This document shows, piece after piece, positions 21,106 through 33,869 of a DNA stretch of 64,000 nucleotides. The stretch covers positions 1 to 64,000 of the forward strand of contig NW_026912122.1 in assembly GCF_963662255.1 (NCBI RefSeq). Direction: 5' to 3'. The translations under genes were made by a program, and so were the position numbers. The notes beneath the pieces are model-generated. The model made no database searches. It was not told where the DNA came from and saw only the letters and a list, made by a program, of their open reading frames with translations. Positions within the stretch are counted from its first letter, which is position 1. Each line of letters begins with the position of its first letter. The stretch comes from Cinclus cinclus. Lineage: Eukaryota > Chordata > Aves > Passeriformes > Cinclidae.

Positions 21106-22866
21106 GGGTCACAATGGTTCCTTGCTTCTCTTAACCTCTGTGGTGTCACAATGCATTCCAAGCCCTTTTAGGCCACTTGATGTCACAATGAACCATTTGA
21201 TTCTTGGCCTTCATGGTGTCATAATGGTTCCTTGCTTCTATAGCTCCCCATGCTGTCAGAGTTCATCCGTGGTCATTTTGCGCCCCCTTGTGCCACAAGG
21301 GATTCTTAGATTGTTAGCCTGCATTGGGTCACAATGGTTCCTTGCTTCTCTTAACCCCTGTGGTGTCACAATGCATCCCATGCCCCTTTAGGCCACTTGA
21401 TGTCACAATGAATCATTTGATTCTTGGCCTCCATGGTGGCGAAATTGTACCAGGTTTTAATTGAGCCCCATGCTTTCACAATACATCCCTGCCCTTTTAG
21501 GCCCATTGGTGTCAAAAGGGATCATTAGATTGTTAGCCTCCATTGGGTCACAATGGATCCTTGCTTCTCTTAACCCCTGTGCTGTCACAATGCATCCCAT
21601 GCCCTTTTAGGCCACTTGATGTCACAATGAATTATTTGATTCTTGGCCTCCATTGTGGCATAATAGATCCTTGCTTCTATTGGTCCCCGTGCTGTAACAA
21701 TCCATCCCTGGCCCTTTTTATACCCCCTGGTGTCACAAGGGATCATTAGATTGTTAGCCTGCATTGGGTCACAATGATTCCTTGCTTCTCTTAACCTCTG
21801 TGGTGTCACAATGCATTCCAAGCCCTTTTAGGCCACTTGGTCTTACAATGAACCATTTGATTCTTGGCCTTCATGGTGTCATAATGGTTCCTTGCTTCTA
21901 TAGGTCCCCATGCTGTCAGAGTTCATCCATGGTCCTTTTGCGCCACCTGGTTTCAAAAGGGATTCTTAGATTGTTAGCCTGCATTGGGTCACAATGGTTC
22001 CTTGCTTCTCTTAACCCCTGTGGTGTCACAATGCATCCCATGCCCTTTTAGGCCACTTGATGTCACAGTGAATCATTTGATTCTTGGCCTCCATGGTGGC
22101 ATAATTGTACCAGGTTTTACTGGGGCCCCATGCTTTCACAAATCATCCCTGGCCCTTTTAGGCCCATTGGTGTCACAAGGGATCATTAGATTGTTAGCCT
22201 GCATTGGGTCACAATGGTTCCTTGCTTCTCTTAACCTCTGTGGTGTCACAATGCATTCCAAGCCCTTTTAGGCCACTTGATGTCACAATGAACCATTTGA
22301 TTCTTGGCCTTCATGGTGTCATGATGGTTCATTGCTTCTATTGGTCCCCATGCTGTCAGAGTTCATCCGTGGTCCTTTTGCGCCCCCTGGTGTCAAAAGG
22401 GATTCTTAGATTGTTAGCCTGCATTGGGTTACAATGGTGCCTTGCTTCTCTTAACCCCTGTGGTGTCACAATGCATCCCATGCCCTTTTAGGCCACTTGA
22501 TGTCACAATGAATCATTTGATTCTTGGCCTCCATGTTGGCTTGATTGTACCATGTTTTCACTGGGCCCCATGCTTTCACAATACATCCCTGACCCTTTTA
22601 GGCCCATTGGTGTCAAAAGGGATCCTTACATTGTTAGCCTCAATTGGGTGACAATGGATCCTTGCTTCTCTTAACCCCTGTGCTGTCACAATGCATCCCA
22701 TGCCCTTTTAGGCCACTTGATGTCACAATGAATTATTTGATTCTTGGCCTCCACGGTGGCATAATAGATCCTTGCTTCTATTGGTCCCCGTGCTGTAACA
22801 ATCCATCCCTGGCCCTTTTTATACCCCCTGGTGCCACAAGGGATCATTAGATTGTTAGCCTGCATA
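21106..22866 (+). repeat. 8-mer HOR V-GA-TA-R-GC-CT-HV-TA (1761 bp)
   Basis: A GC-CT pair (21986-22425) is present between R and HV of the 6-mer. The GC copy has the point changes CACAGTGAATC and CACAAATCATCCC. Confidence 0.85.
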
Positions 22867-24183
22867 GGGTCACAATGGTTCCTTGCTTCTCTTAACCTCT
22901 GTGGTGTCACAATGCATTCCAAGCCCTTTTAGGCCACTTGATGTCACAATGAACCATTTGATTCTTGGCCTTCATGGTGTCATAATGGTTCCTTGCTTCT
23001 ATAGCTCCCCATGCTGTCAGAGTTCATCCGTGGTCATTTTGCGCCCCCTTGTGCCACAAGGGATTCTTAGATTGTTAGCCTGCATTGGGTCACAATGGTT
23101 CCTTGCTTCTCTTAACCCCTGTGGTGTCACAATGCATCCCATGCCCTTTTAGGCCACTTGATGTCACAATGAATCATTTGATTCTTGGCCTCCATGGTGG
23201 CGAAATTGTAACAGGTTTAATTGAGCCCCATGCTTTCACAATACATCCCTGCCCTTTTAGGCCCATTGGTGTCAAAAGGGATCATTAGATTGTTAGCCTC
23301 CATTGAGTCACAATGGATCCTTGCTTCTCTTAACCCCTGTGGTGTCACAATGCATCCCATGCCCTTTTAGGCCACTTGATGTCACAATGAATTATTTGAT
23401 TCTTGGCCTCCATTGTGGCATAATAGATCCTTGCTTCTATTGGTCCCCGTGCTGTAACAATCCATCCCTGGCCCTTTTTATACCCCCTGGTGTCATAAGG
23501 GATCATTAGATTGTTAGCCTGCATTGGGTCACAATGATTCCTTGCTTCTCTTAACCTCTGTGGTGTCACAATGCATTCCAAGCAATTTTAGGCCACTTGG
23601 TCTTACAATGAACCATTTGATTCTTGGCCTTCATGGTGTCATAATGGTTCCTTGCTTCTATAGGTCCCCATGCTGTCAAGGTTCATCCGTGGTCATTTTG
23701 CGCCACCTGGTTTCAAAAGGGATTCTTAGATTGTTAGCCTGCATTGGGTCACAATGGTTCCTTGCTTCTCTTAACCCCTGTGGTGTCACAATGCATCCCA
23801 TGCCCTTTTAGGCCACTTGATGTCACAATGAATCATTTGATTCTTGGCCTCCATGTTGGCTTGATTGTACCATGTTTTCACTGGGCCCCATGCTTTCACA
23901 ATACATCCCTGACCCTTTTAGGCCCATTGGTGTCAAAAGGGATCCTTACATTGTTAGCCTCAATTGGGTGACAATGGATCCTTGCTTCTCTTAACCCCTG
24001 TGCTGTCACAATGCATCCCATGCCCTTTTAGGCCACTTGATGTCACAATGAATCATTTGATTCTTGGCCTCCACGGTGGCATAATAGATCCTTGCTTCTA
24101 TTGGTCCCCGTGCTGTAATCCATCCCTGGCCCTTTTTATACCCCCTGGTGCCACAAGGGATCATTAGATTGTTAGCCTGCATA
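22867..24183 (+). repeat. 6-mer HOR with two small deletions (1317 bp)
   Basis: The order equals the canonical 6-mer. GA (23087) is 218 bp because GTAACAGGTTTAATTGAG lacks one T. TA (23966) is 218 bp because GCTGTAATCC lacks the three bases CAA. The R at 23526 carries the CT-type CTGTCAAGGTTC in su5, another mosaic. Confidence 0.85.
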
Positions 24184-26385
24184 GGGTCACAATGGTTCCT
24201 TCCTTCTATTAACCTCTGTGGTGTCACAATGCATTCCAAGCCCTTTTAGGCCACTTGATGTCACAATGAACCATTTGATTCTTGGCCTTCATGGTGTCAT
24301 AATGGTTCCTTGCTTCTATAGCTCCCCATGCTGTCAGAGTTCATCCGTGGTCATTTTGCGCCCCCTTGTGCCACAAGGGATTCTTAGATTGTTAGCCTGC
24401 ATTGGGTCACAATGGTTCCTTGCTTCTCTTAACCTCTGTGGTGTCACAATGCATCCCATGCCCTTTTAGGCCACTTGATGTCACAATGAATCATTTGATT
24501 CTTGGCCTCCATGGTGGCGAAATTGTACCAGGTTTTAATTGAGCCCCATGCTTTCACAATACATCCCTGCCCTTTTAGGCCCATTGGTGTCAAAAGGGAT
24601 CATTAGATTGTTAGCCTCCATTGGGTCACAATGGATCCTTGCTTCTCTTAACCCCTGTGCTGTCACAATGCTTCCCATGCCCTTTTAGGCCACTTGATGT
24701 CACAATGAATTATTTGATTCTTGGCCTCCATGGTGGCATAATAGATCCTTGCTTCTATTGGTCCCCGTGCTGTAACAATCCATCCCTGGCCCTTTTTATA
24801 CCCCCTGGTGTCACAAGGGATCATTAGATTGTTAGCCTGCATTGGGTCACAATGATTCCTTGCTTCTCTTAACCTCTGTGGTGTCACAATGCATTCCAAG
24901 CCCTTTTAGGCCACTTGGTCTTACAATGAACCATTTGATTCTTGGCCTTCATGGTGTCATAATGGTTCCTTGCTTCTATAGGTCCCCATGCTGTCAGAGT
25001 TCATCCATGGTCCTTTTGCGCCACCTGGTTTCAAAGGGGATTCTTAGATTGTTAGCCTGCATTGGGTCACAATGGTTCCTTGCTTCTCTTAACCCCTGTG
25101 GTGTCACAATGCATCCCATGCCCTTTTAGGCCACTTGATGTCACAATGAATCATTTGATTCTTGGCCTCCATGGTGGCATAATTGTACCAGGTTTTACTG
25201 GGGCCCCATGCTTTCACAATTCATCCCTGGCCCTTTTAGGCCCATTGGTGTCACAAGGGATCATTAGATTGTTAGCCTGCATTGGGTCACAATGGTTCCT
25301 TGCTTCTCTTAACCTCTGTGGCGTCACAATGCATTCCAAGCCCTTTTAGGCCACTTGGTCTTACAATGAACCATTTGATTCTTGGCCTTCATGGTGTCAT
25401 AATGCTTCCTTGTTTCTATTGGGGCCCATGCTGTCACAATTCATCCCTGGCCCTTTTACGCCCCCTGGTGTCAAATGGGATCCTGGGATTATTAGCCTCC
25501 ATTGGGTCACAATGGATCCTTGCTTCTCTTAACCCCTGTGCTGTCACAATGCATCCCATGCCCTTTTAGGCCACTTGATGTCACAATGAATCATTTGATT
25601 CTTGGCCTCCACGGTGGCATAATAGATCCTTGCTTCTATTGGTCCCCGTGCGGTAACAATACATCCCTGGCCCTTTTACGCACCCTGGTGTCAAATAGGA
25701 TCCTGGGATTATTAGCCTCCATTGGGTTACAATGGATCCTTGTTTCTCTTAACCTCTGTGGTGTCACAATGCATTCCAAGCCCTTTTCGGCCACTTGGAC
25801 TTACAATGAACCATTTGATTCTTGGCTTCCACGGTGGCATAATAGATCCTTGCTTCTATTGGTCCCCGTGCTGTAACAATCCATCCCTGGCCCTTTTTAT
25901 ACCCCCTGATGCCACAAGGGATCATTAGATTGTTAGCCTGCAATGGGTCACAATGGTTCCTTGCTTCTCTTAACCTCTGTGGTGTCACAATGGATCCCAT
26001 GCCCTTTTAGGCCACTTGATGTCACAATGAATCATTTGATTCTTGGCCTCCATGGTGGCATAATTGTACCAGGTTTTACTTGGGCCCCATGCTGTCACAA
26101 TTCATCCCTGCCCCTTTTAGGCCCATTGGTGTCACAAGGGATCATTAGATTGTTAGCCTGCATTGGGTCACAATGGTTCCTTGCTTCTCTTAACCCCTGT
26201 GGTGTCACAATGCATCCCATGCCCTTTTAGGCCACTTGATGTCACAATGAATCATTTGATTCTTGGCCTCCACGGTGGCATAATAGATCCTTGCTTCTAT
26301 TGGTCCCCGTGCTGTAACAATCCATCCCTGGCCCTTTTTATACCCCCTGGTGCCACAAGGGATCATTAGATTGTTAGCCTGCATA
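24184..26385 (+). repeat. 10-mer string V-GA-TA-R-GC-N-N*-TA-GC-TA (2202 bp)
   Basis: The first eight monomers match 5916-7676 in order. N at 25284 has TCACAATTCATCCC where 7016 has TCATGCC. N* at 25504 reads GTGCGGTAACAATAC. It ends in TA before the next V. Confidence 0.82.
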
Positions 26386-29300
26386 GGGTCACAATGGTTC
26401 CTTGCTTCTCTTAACCTCTGTGGTGTCACAATGCATTCCAAGCCCTTTTAGGCCACTTGATGTCACAATGAACCATTTGATTCTTGGCCTTCATGGTGTC
26501 ATAATGGTTCCTTGCTTCTATAGCTCCCCATGCTGTCAGAGTTCATCCGTGGTCATTTTGCGCCCCCTTGTGCCACAAGGGATTCTTAGATTGTTAGCCT
26601 GCATTGGGTCACAATGGTTCCTTGCTTCTCTTAACCCCTGTGGTGTCACAATGCATCCCATGCCCTTTTAGGCCACTTGATGTCACAATGAATCATTTGA
26701 TTCTTGGCCTCCATGGTGGCGAAATTGTACCAGGTTTTAATTGAGCCCCATGATTTCACAATACATCCCTGCCCTTTTAGGCCCATTGGTGTCAAAAGGG
26801 ATCATTAGATTGTTAGCCTCCATTAGGTCACAATGGATCCTTGCTTCTCTTAACCCCTGTGCTGTCACAATGCATCCCATGCCCTTTTAGGCCACTTGAT
26901 GTCACAATGAATTATTTGATTCTTGGCCTCCATTGTGGCATAATAGATCCTTGCTTCTATTGGTCCCCGTGCTGTAACAATCCATCCCTGGCCCTTTTTA
27001 TACCCCCTGGTGTCACAAGGGATCATTAGATTGTTAGCCTGCATTGGGTCACAATGATTCCTTGCTTCTCTTAACCTCTGTGGTGTCACAATGCATTCCA
27101 AGCCCTTTTAGGCCACTTGGTCTTACAATGAACCATTTGATTCTTGGCCTTCATGGTGTCATAATGGTTCCTTGCTTCCATAGGTCCCCATGCTGTCAGA
27201 GTTCATCCGTGGTCCTTTTGCGCCACCTGGTTTCAAAAGGGATTCTTAGATTGTTAGCCTGCATTGGGTCACAATGGTTCCTTGCTTCTCTTAACCCCTG
27301 TGGTGTCACAATGCATCCCATGCCCTTTTAGGCCACTTGATGTCACAATGAATCATTTGATTCTTGGCCTCCATGGTGGCATAATTGTACCAGGTTTTAC
27401 TGGGGCCCCATGCTTTCACAATTCATCCCTGGCCCTTTTAGGCCCATTGGTGTCACAAGGGATCATTAGATTGTTAGCCTGCATTGGGTCACAATGGTTC
27501 CTTGCTTCTCTTAACCTCTGTGCTGTCACAATGCATTCCAAGCCCTTTTAGGCCACTTGGTCTTACAATGAACCATTTGATTCTTGGCCTTCATGGTGTC
27601 ATAATGGTTCCTTGATTCTATAGGTCCCCATGCTGTCAAGGTTCATCCGTGGTCATTTTGCGCCCCCTGGTGTCAAAAGGGATTCTTAGATTGTTAGCCT
27701 GCATTGGGTCACAATGGTTCCTTGCTTCTCTTAACCCCTGTGGTGTCACAATGCATCCCATGACCTTTTAGGCCACTTGATGTCACAATGAATCATTTGA
27801 TTCTTGGCCTCCATGGTGTCATAATGGTTCCTTGTTTCTATTGGTCCCCATGCTGTCACAATTCATCCCTGGCCCTTTTTCGCCCCCTGGTGTCAAATGG
27901 GATCCTGGGATTATTAGCCTCCATTGGGTCACAATGGATCCTTGCTTCTCTTAACCCCTGTGGTGTCACAATGCATCCCATGCCCTTTTAGGCCACTTGA
28001 TGTCACAATGAATCATTTGATTCTTGGCCTCCACGGTGGCATAATTGATCCTTGCTTCTATTGGTCCCCGTGCTGTAACAATCCATCCCTGGCCCTTTTT
28101 ATACCCCCTGGTGCCACAAGGGATCATTAGATTGTTAGCCTGCATAGGGTCACAATGGTTCCTTGCTTCTCTTAACCCCTGTGGTGTCACAATGCATCCC
28201 ATGCCCTTTTAGGCCACTTGGTCTTACAATGAACCATTTGATTCTTGGCCTTCATGGTGTCATAATGGTTCCTTGCTTCTATAGGTCCCCATGCTGTCAG
28301 AGTTCATCCGTGGTCCTTTTGCTCCCCCTGGTGTCAAAAGGGATTCTTAGATTGTTAGCCTGCATTGGGTAACAATGGTTCCTTGCTTCTCTTAACCCCT
28401 GTGCTGTCACAATGCATCCCATGCCCTTTTAGGCCACTTGATGTCACAATGAATCATTTGATTCTTGGCCTCCATGGTGGCGTAATTGTACCAGGTTTTA
28501 CTTGGGCCCCATGCTTTCACAATACATCCCTGCCCCTTTTAGGCCCATTGGTGTCAAAAGGGATCATTAGATTGTTAGCCTGCATTGGGTCACAATGGTT
28601 CCTTGCTTCTCTTAACCCCTGTGCTGTCACAATGCATCCCATGCCCTTTTAGGCCACATGATGTCACAATGAATTATTTGATTCTTGGCCTCTACGGTGG
28701 CATATTAGATCCTTGCTTCTATTGGTCCCCGTGCTGTAACAATTCATCCCTGGACCTTTTAGGCCCATTGGTGTCACTAGGGATCATTAGATTGTTAGCC
28801 TGCATAGGGTCACAATGGTTCCTTGCTTCTCTTAACCTCTGTGGTGTCACAATGCATTCCAAGCCCTTTTAGGCCACTTGGTCTTACAATGAACCATTTG
28901 ATTCTTGGCCTTCATGGTGTCATAATGGTTCCTTGCTTCTATAGGTCCCCATGCTGTCAGAGTCCATCCGTGGCCCTTTTGCGCCCCCTGGTGTCACAAG
29001 GGATTCTTAGATTGTTAGCCTGCATTGGGTAACAATGGTTCCTTGCTTCTCTTAACCCCTGTGCTGTCACAATGCATCCCATGCCCTTTTAGGCCACTTG
29101 ATGTCACAATGAATCATTTGATTCTTGGCCTCCATGGTGGCTTGATTGTACCATGTTTTCACTGGGCCCCATGCTTTCACAATACATCCCTGCCCCTTTT
29201 AGGCCCGTTGGTGTCAAAAGGGATTATTAGATTGTTAGCCTCCATTGGGTCACAATGGATCCTTGCTTCTCTTAACCCCTGTCCTGTCACAATGCATCCC

Positions 29301-32300
29301 ATGCCCTTTTAGGCCACTTGATGTCACAATGAATCATTTGATTCTTGGCCTCCACGGTGGCATAATAGATCCTTGCTTCTATTGGTCCCCGTGCTGTAAC
29401 AATCCATCCCTGGCCCTTTTTATACCCCCTGGTGCCACAAGGGATCATTAGATGGTTAGCCTGCATTGGGTCACAATGGTTCCTTGCTTCTCTTAACCTC
29501 TGTGGTGTCACAATGCATTCCAAGCCCTTTTAGGCCACTTGGTCTTACAATGAACCATTTGATTCTTGGCCTTCATGGTGTCATAATGGTTCCTTGCTTC
29601 TATAGCTCCCCATGCTGTCAGAGTTCATCCGTGGTCCTTTTGCGCCCCCTGGTGTCAAAAGGGATTCTTAGATTGTTAGCCTACATTGGGTCACAATGGT
29701 TCCTTGCTTCTCTTAACCCCTGTGGTGTCACAATGCATCCCATGCCCTTTTAGGCCACTTGATGTCACAATGAATCATTTGATTCTTGGCCTCCATGGTG
29801 GCGTAATTGTACCAGGTTTTCATTGGGCCCCATGCTTTCACAATACATCCCTGCCCCTTTTATGCCCATTGGTGTCCCAAGGGGTCATTAGATTGTTAGC
29901 CTCCATTGGGTCACAATGGATCCTTGCTTCTCTTAACCCCTGTGCTGTCACAATGCATCCCATGCCCTTTTAGGCCACTTGATGTCACAATGGATCGTTT
30001 GATTGTTGGCCTCCATGGTGGCATAATTGTACCAGGTTTTACTGGGGCCCCATGCTTTCACAATTCATCCCTGGCCCTTTTAGGCCCATTGGTGTCACAA
30101 GGGATCATTAGATTGTTAGCCTGCATTGGGTCACAATGGTTCCTTGCTTCTCTTAACCTCTGTGCTGTCACAATGCATTCCAAGCCCTTTTAGGCCACTT
30201 GATGTCACAATGAACCATTTGATTCTTGGCCATCATGGTGTCATAATGGTTCCTTGCTTCTATAGGTCCCCATGCTGTCAAGGTTCATCCGTGGTCATTT
30301 TGAGCACCCTGGTGTCAAAAGGGATTCTTAGATTGTTAGCCTACATAGGGTCACAATGGTTCCTTGCTTCTCTTAACCTCTGTGCTGTCACAATGCATCC
30401 CATGCCCTTTTAGGCCACTTGATGTCACAATGAATCATTTGATTCTTGGCCTCCATGGTGGCATAATAGATCCTTGCTTCTATTGGTCCCCGTGTTGTAA
30501 CAATTCATCCCTGCCCCTTTTAGGCCCATTGGTGTCACAAGGGATCATTAGATTGTTAGCCTGCATTGGGTCAAAATGGTTCCTTGCTTCTCTTAACCTC
30601 TGTGGTGTCACAATGCATCCCATGCCCTTTTAGGCCACTTGATGTCACAATGAATCATTTGATTCTTGGCCTCCATGGTGGCATAATAGATCCTTGCTTC
30701 TATTGGTCCCCGTGCTGTAACAATACATCCCTGGCCCTTTTTATACCCCCCGGTGCCACAAGGGATCATTAGATTGTTAGCCTGCATTGGGTCACAATGG
30801 TTCCTTGCTTCTCTTAACCTCTGTGCTGTCACAATGCATTCCAAGCCCTTTTAGGCCACTTGATGTCACAATGAACCATTTGATTCTTGGCCTTCATGGT
30901 GTCATAATGGTTCCTTGATTCTATAGGTCCCCATGCTGTCAGAGTTCATCCGTGGTCCTTTTCCGCCCCCTGGTGTCAAAAGGGATTCTTAGATTGTTAG
31001 CCTGCATTGGGTCACAATGGTTCCTTGCTTCTCTTAACCCCTGTGGTGTCACAATGCATCCCATGCCCTTTTAGGCCACTTGATGTCACAATGAATTATT
31101 TGATTCTTGGCCTCCATTGTGGCATAATAGATCCTTGCTTCTATTGGTCCCCGTGCTGTAACAATCCATCCCTGGCCCTTTTTATACCCCCTGGTGTCAC
31201 AAGGGATCATTAGATTGTTAGCCTGCATTGGGTCACAATGATTCCTTGCTTCTCTTAACCTCTGTGGTGTCACAATGCATTCCAAGCCCTTTTAGGCCAC
31301 TTGGTCTTACAATGAACCATTTGATTCTTGGCCTTCATGGTGTCATAATGGTTCCTTGCTTCTATAGGTCCCCATGCTGTCAGAGTTCATCCGTGGTCCT
31401 TTTGCGCCACCTGGTTTCAAAAGGGATTCTTAGATTGTTAGCCTGCATAGGGTCACAATGGTTCCTTGCTTCTCTTAACCCCTGTGGTGTCACAATGCAT
31501 CCCATGCCCTTTTAGGCCACTTGATGTCACAATGAATCATTTGATTCTTGGCCTCCATGGTGGCATAATTGTACCAGGTTTTACCGGGGCCCCATGCTTT
31601 CACAATTCATCACTGGCCCTTTTAGGCCCATTGGTGTCACAAGGGATCATTAGATTGTTAGCCTGCATTGGGTCACAATGGTTCCTTGCTTCTCTTAACC
31701 TCTGTGGTGTCACAATGCATTCCAAGCCCTTTTAGGCCACTTGGTCTTACAATGAACCATTTGATTCTTGGCCTTCATGGTGTCATAATGGTTCCTTGCT
31801 TCTATAGGTCCCCATGATGTCAAGGTTAATCCGTGGTCATTTTGCGCCCCCTGGTGTCAAAAGGGATTATTAGATTGTTAGCCTCCATTGGGTCACAATG
31901 GATCCTTGCTTCTCTTAACCCCTGTGGTGTCACAATGCATCCCATGCCCTTTTAGGCCACTTGATGTCACAATGAATCATTTGATTCTTGGCCTCCATGG
32001 TGTCATAATGGTTCCTTGTTTCTATTGGTCCCCATGCTGTCACAATTCATCCCTGGCCCTTTTACGCCCCCTGGTGTCAAATGGGATCCTGGGATTATTA
32101 GCCTCCATTGGGTCACAATGGATCCTTGCTTCTCTTAACCCCTGTGGTGTCACAATGCATCCCATGCCCTTTTAGGCCACTTGATGTCACAATGAATCAT
32201 TTGATTCTTGACCCCCATGGTTGCATAATTGTACCAGGTTTTACTTGGGCCCCATGCTGTCACAATTCATCCCTGCCCCTTTTAGGCCCATTGGTGTCAC

Positions 32301-33869
32301 AAGGGATCATTAGATTGTTAGCCTGCATTGGGTCACAATGGTTCCTTGCTTCTCTTAACCCCTGTGGTGTCACAATGCATCCCATGCCCTTTTAGGCCAC
32401 TTGATGTCACAATGAATCATTTGATTCTTGGCCTCCATGGTGGCATAATAGATCCTTGCTTCTATTGGTCCCCGTGCTGTAACAATCCATCCCTTGCCCT
32501 TTTACGCCCCCTGGTGCCACAAGGGATCATTAGATTGTTAGCCTGCATAGGGTCACAATGGTTCCTTGCTTCTCTTAACCTCTGTGGTGTCACAATGCAT
32601 TCCAAGCCCTTTTAGGCCACTTGATGTCACAATGAATCATTTGATTCTTGGCCTTCATGGTGGCATAATGGTTCCTTGCTTCTATAGGTCGCCATGCTGT
32701 CAGAGTTCATCCGTGGTCCTTTTGCGCCCCCTGGTGTCAAAAGGGATTCTTAGATTGTTAGCCTGCATTGGGTCACAATGGTTCCTTGCTTCTCTTAACC
32801 TCTGTGCTGTCACAATGCATTCCAAGCCCTTTTAGACCGCTTGGTCTTACAATGAACCATTTGATCTTGGTCTTCATGGTGTCATAACGGTTCCTTGATT
32901 CTATAGGTCCCCATGCTGCCAGAGTTCATCCGTGGTCCTTTTCCGCCCCCTGGTGTCAAAAGGGATTCTTAGATTGTTAGCCTGCATTGGGTCACAATGG
33001 TTCCTTGCTTCTCTTAACCCCTGTGGTGTCACAATGCATCCCATGCCCTTTTAGGCCACTTGATGTCACAATGAATTATTTGATTCTTGGCCTCCATTGT
33101 GGCATAATAGATCCTTGCTTCTATTGGTCCCCGTGCTGTAACAATCCATCCCTGGCCCTTTTTATACCCCCTGGTGTCACAAGGGATCATTAGATTGTTA
33201 GCCTGCATTGGGTCACAATGATTCCTTGCTTCTCTTAACCTCTGTGATGTCACAATGCATTCCAAGCCCTTTTAGGCCACTTGGTCTTACAATGAACCAT
33301 TTGATTCTTGGCCTTCATGGTGTCATAATGGTTCCTTGCTTCTATAGGTCCCCATGCTGTCAGAGTTCATCCGTGGTCCTTTTGCGCCACCTGGTTTCAA
33401 AAGGGATTCTTAGATTGTTAGCCTGCATTGGGTCACAATGGTTCCTTGCTTCTCTTAACCCCTGTGGTGTCACAATGCATCCCATGCCCTTTTAGGCCAC
33501 TTGATGTCACAATGAATCATTTGATTCTTGGCCTCCATGGTGTCATAATGGTTCCTTGTTTCTATTGGTCCCCATGCTGTCACAATTCATCCCTGGCCCT
33601 TTTACGCCCCCTGGTGTCAAATGGGATCCTGGGATTATTAGCCTCCATTGGGTCACAATGGATCCTTGCTTCTCTTAACCCCTGTGGTGTCACAATGCAT
33701 CCCATGCCCTTTTAGGCCACTTGATGTCACAATGAATCATTTGATTCTTGGCCTTCATGGTGGCATAATAGATCCTTGCTTCTATTGGTCCCCGTGCTGT
33801 AACAATCCATCCCTTGCCCTTTTACGCCCCCTGGTGCCACAAGGGATCATTAGATTGTTAGCCTACATA
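26386..33869 (+). repeat. Block 15: irregular 34-monomer region
   Basis: The order is V-GA-TA-R-GC-CT-N-TA-(ct-broken)-GT-HY-CT-HV-TA-CT-GT-GC-(ct-broken)-HY-TA-CT-TA-R-GC-CT-N-GC-P-CT-CT-TA-R-N-P. The ct-broken cores are GCTCCCCCTGG (28147) and GAGCACCCTGG (30128). The tail from 31230 is unusually rich in CTCF-like cores. Confidence 0.78.

Noticed and set aside
20925..21161. 74-78 codon minus-strand open frames in TA monomers
   Set aside because: They exist because of the extra T of the TA class. The TATA-like element lies inside the frame rather than upstream of it. The protein-like string shows no domain and simply follows the satellite.
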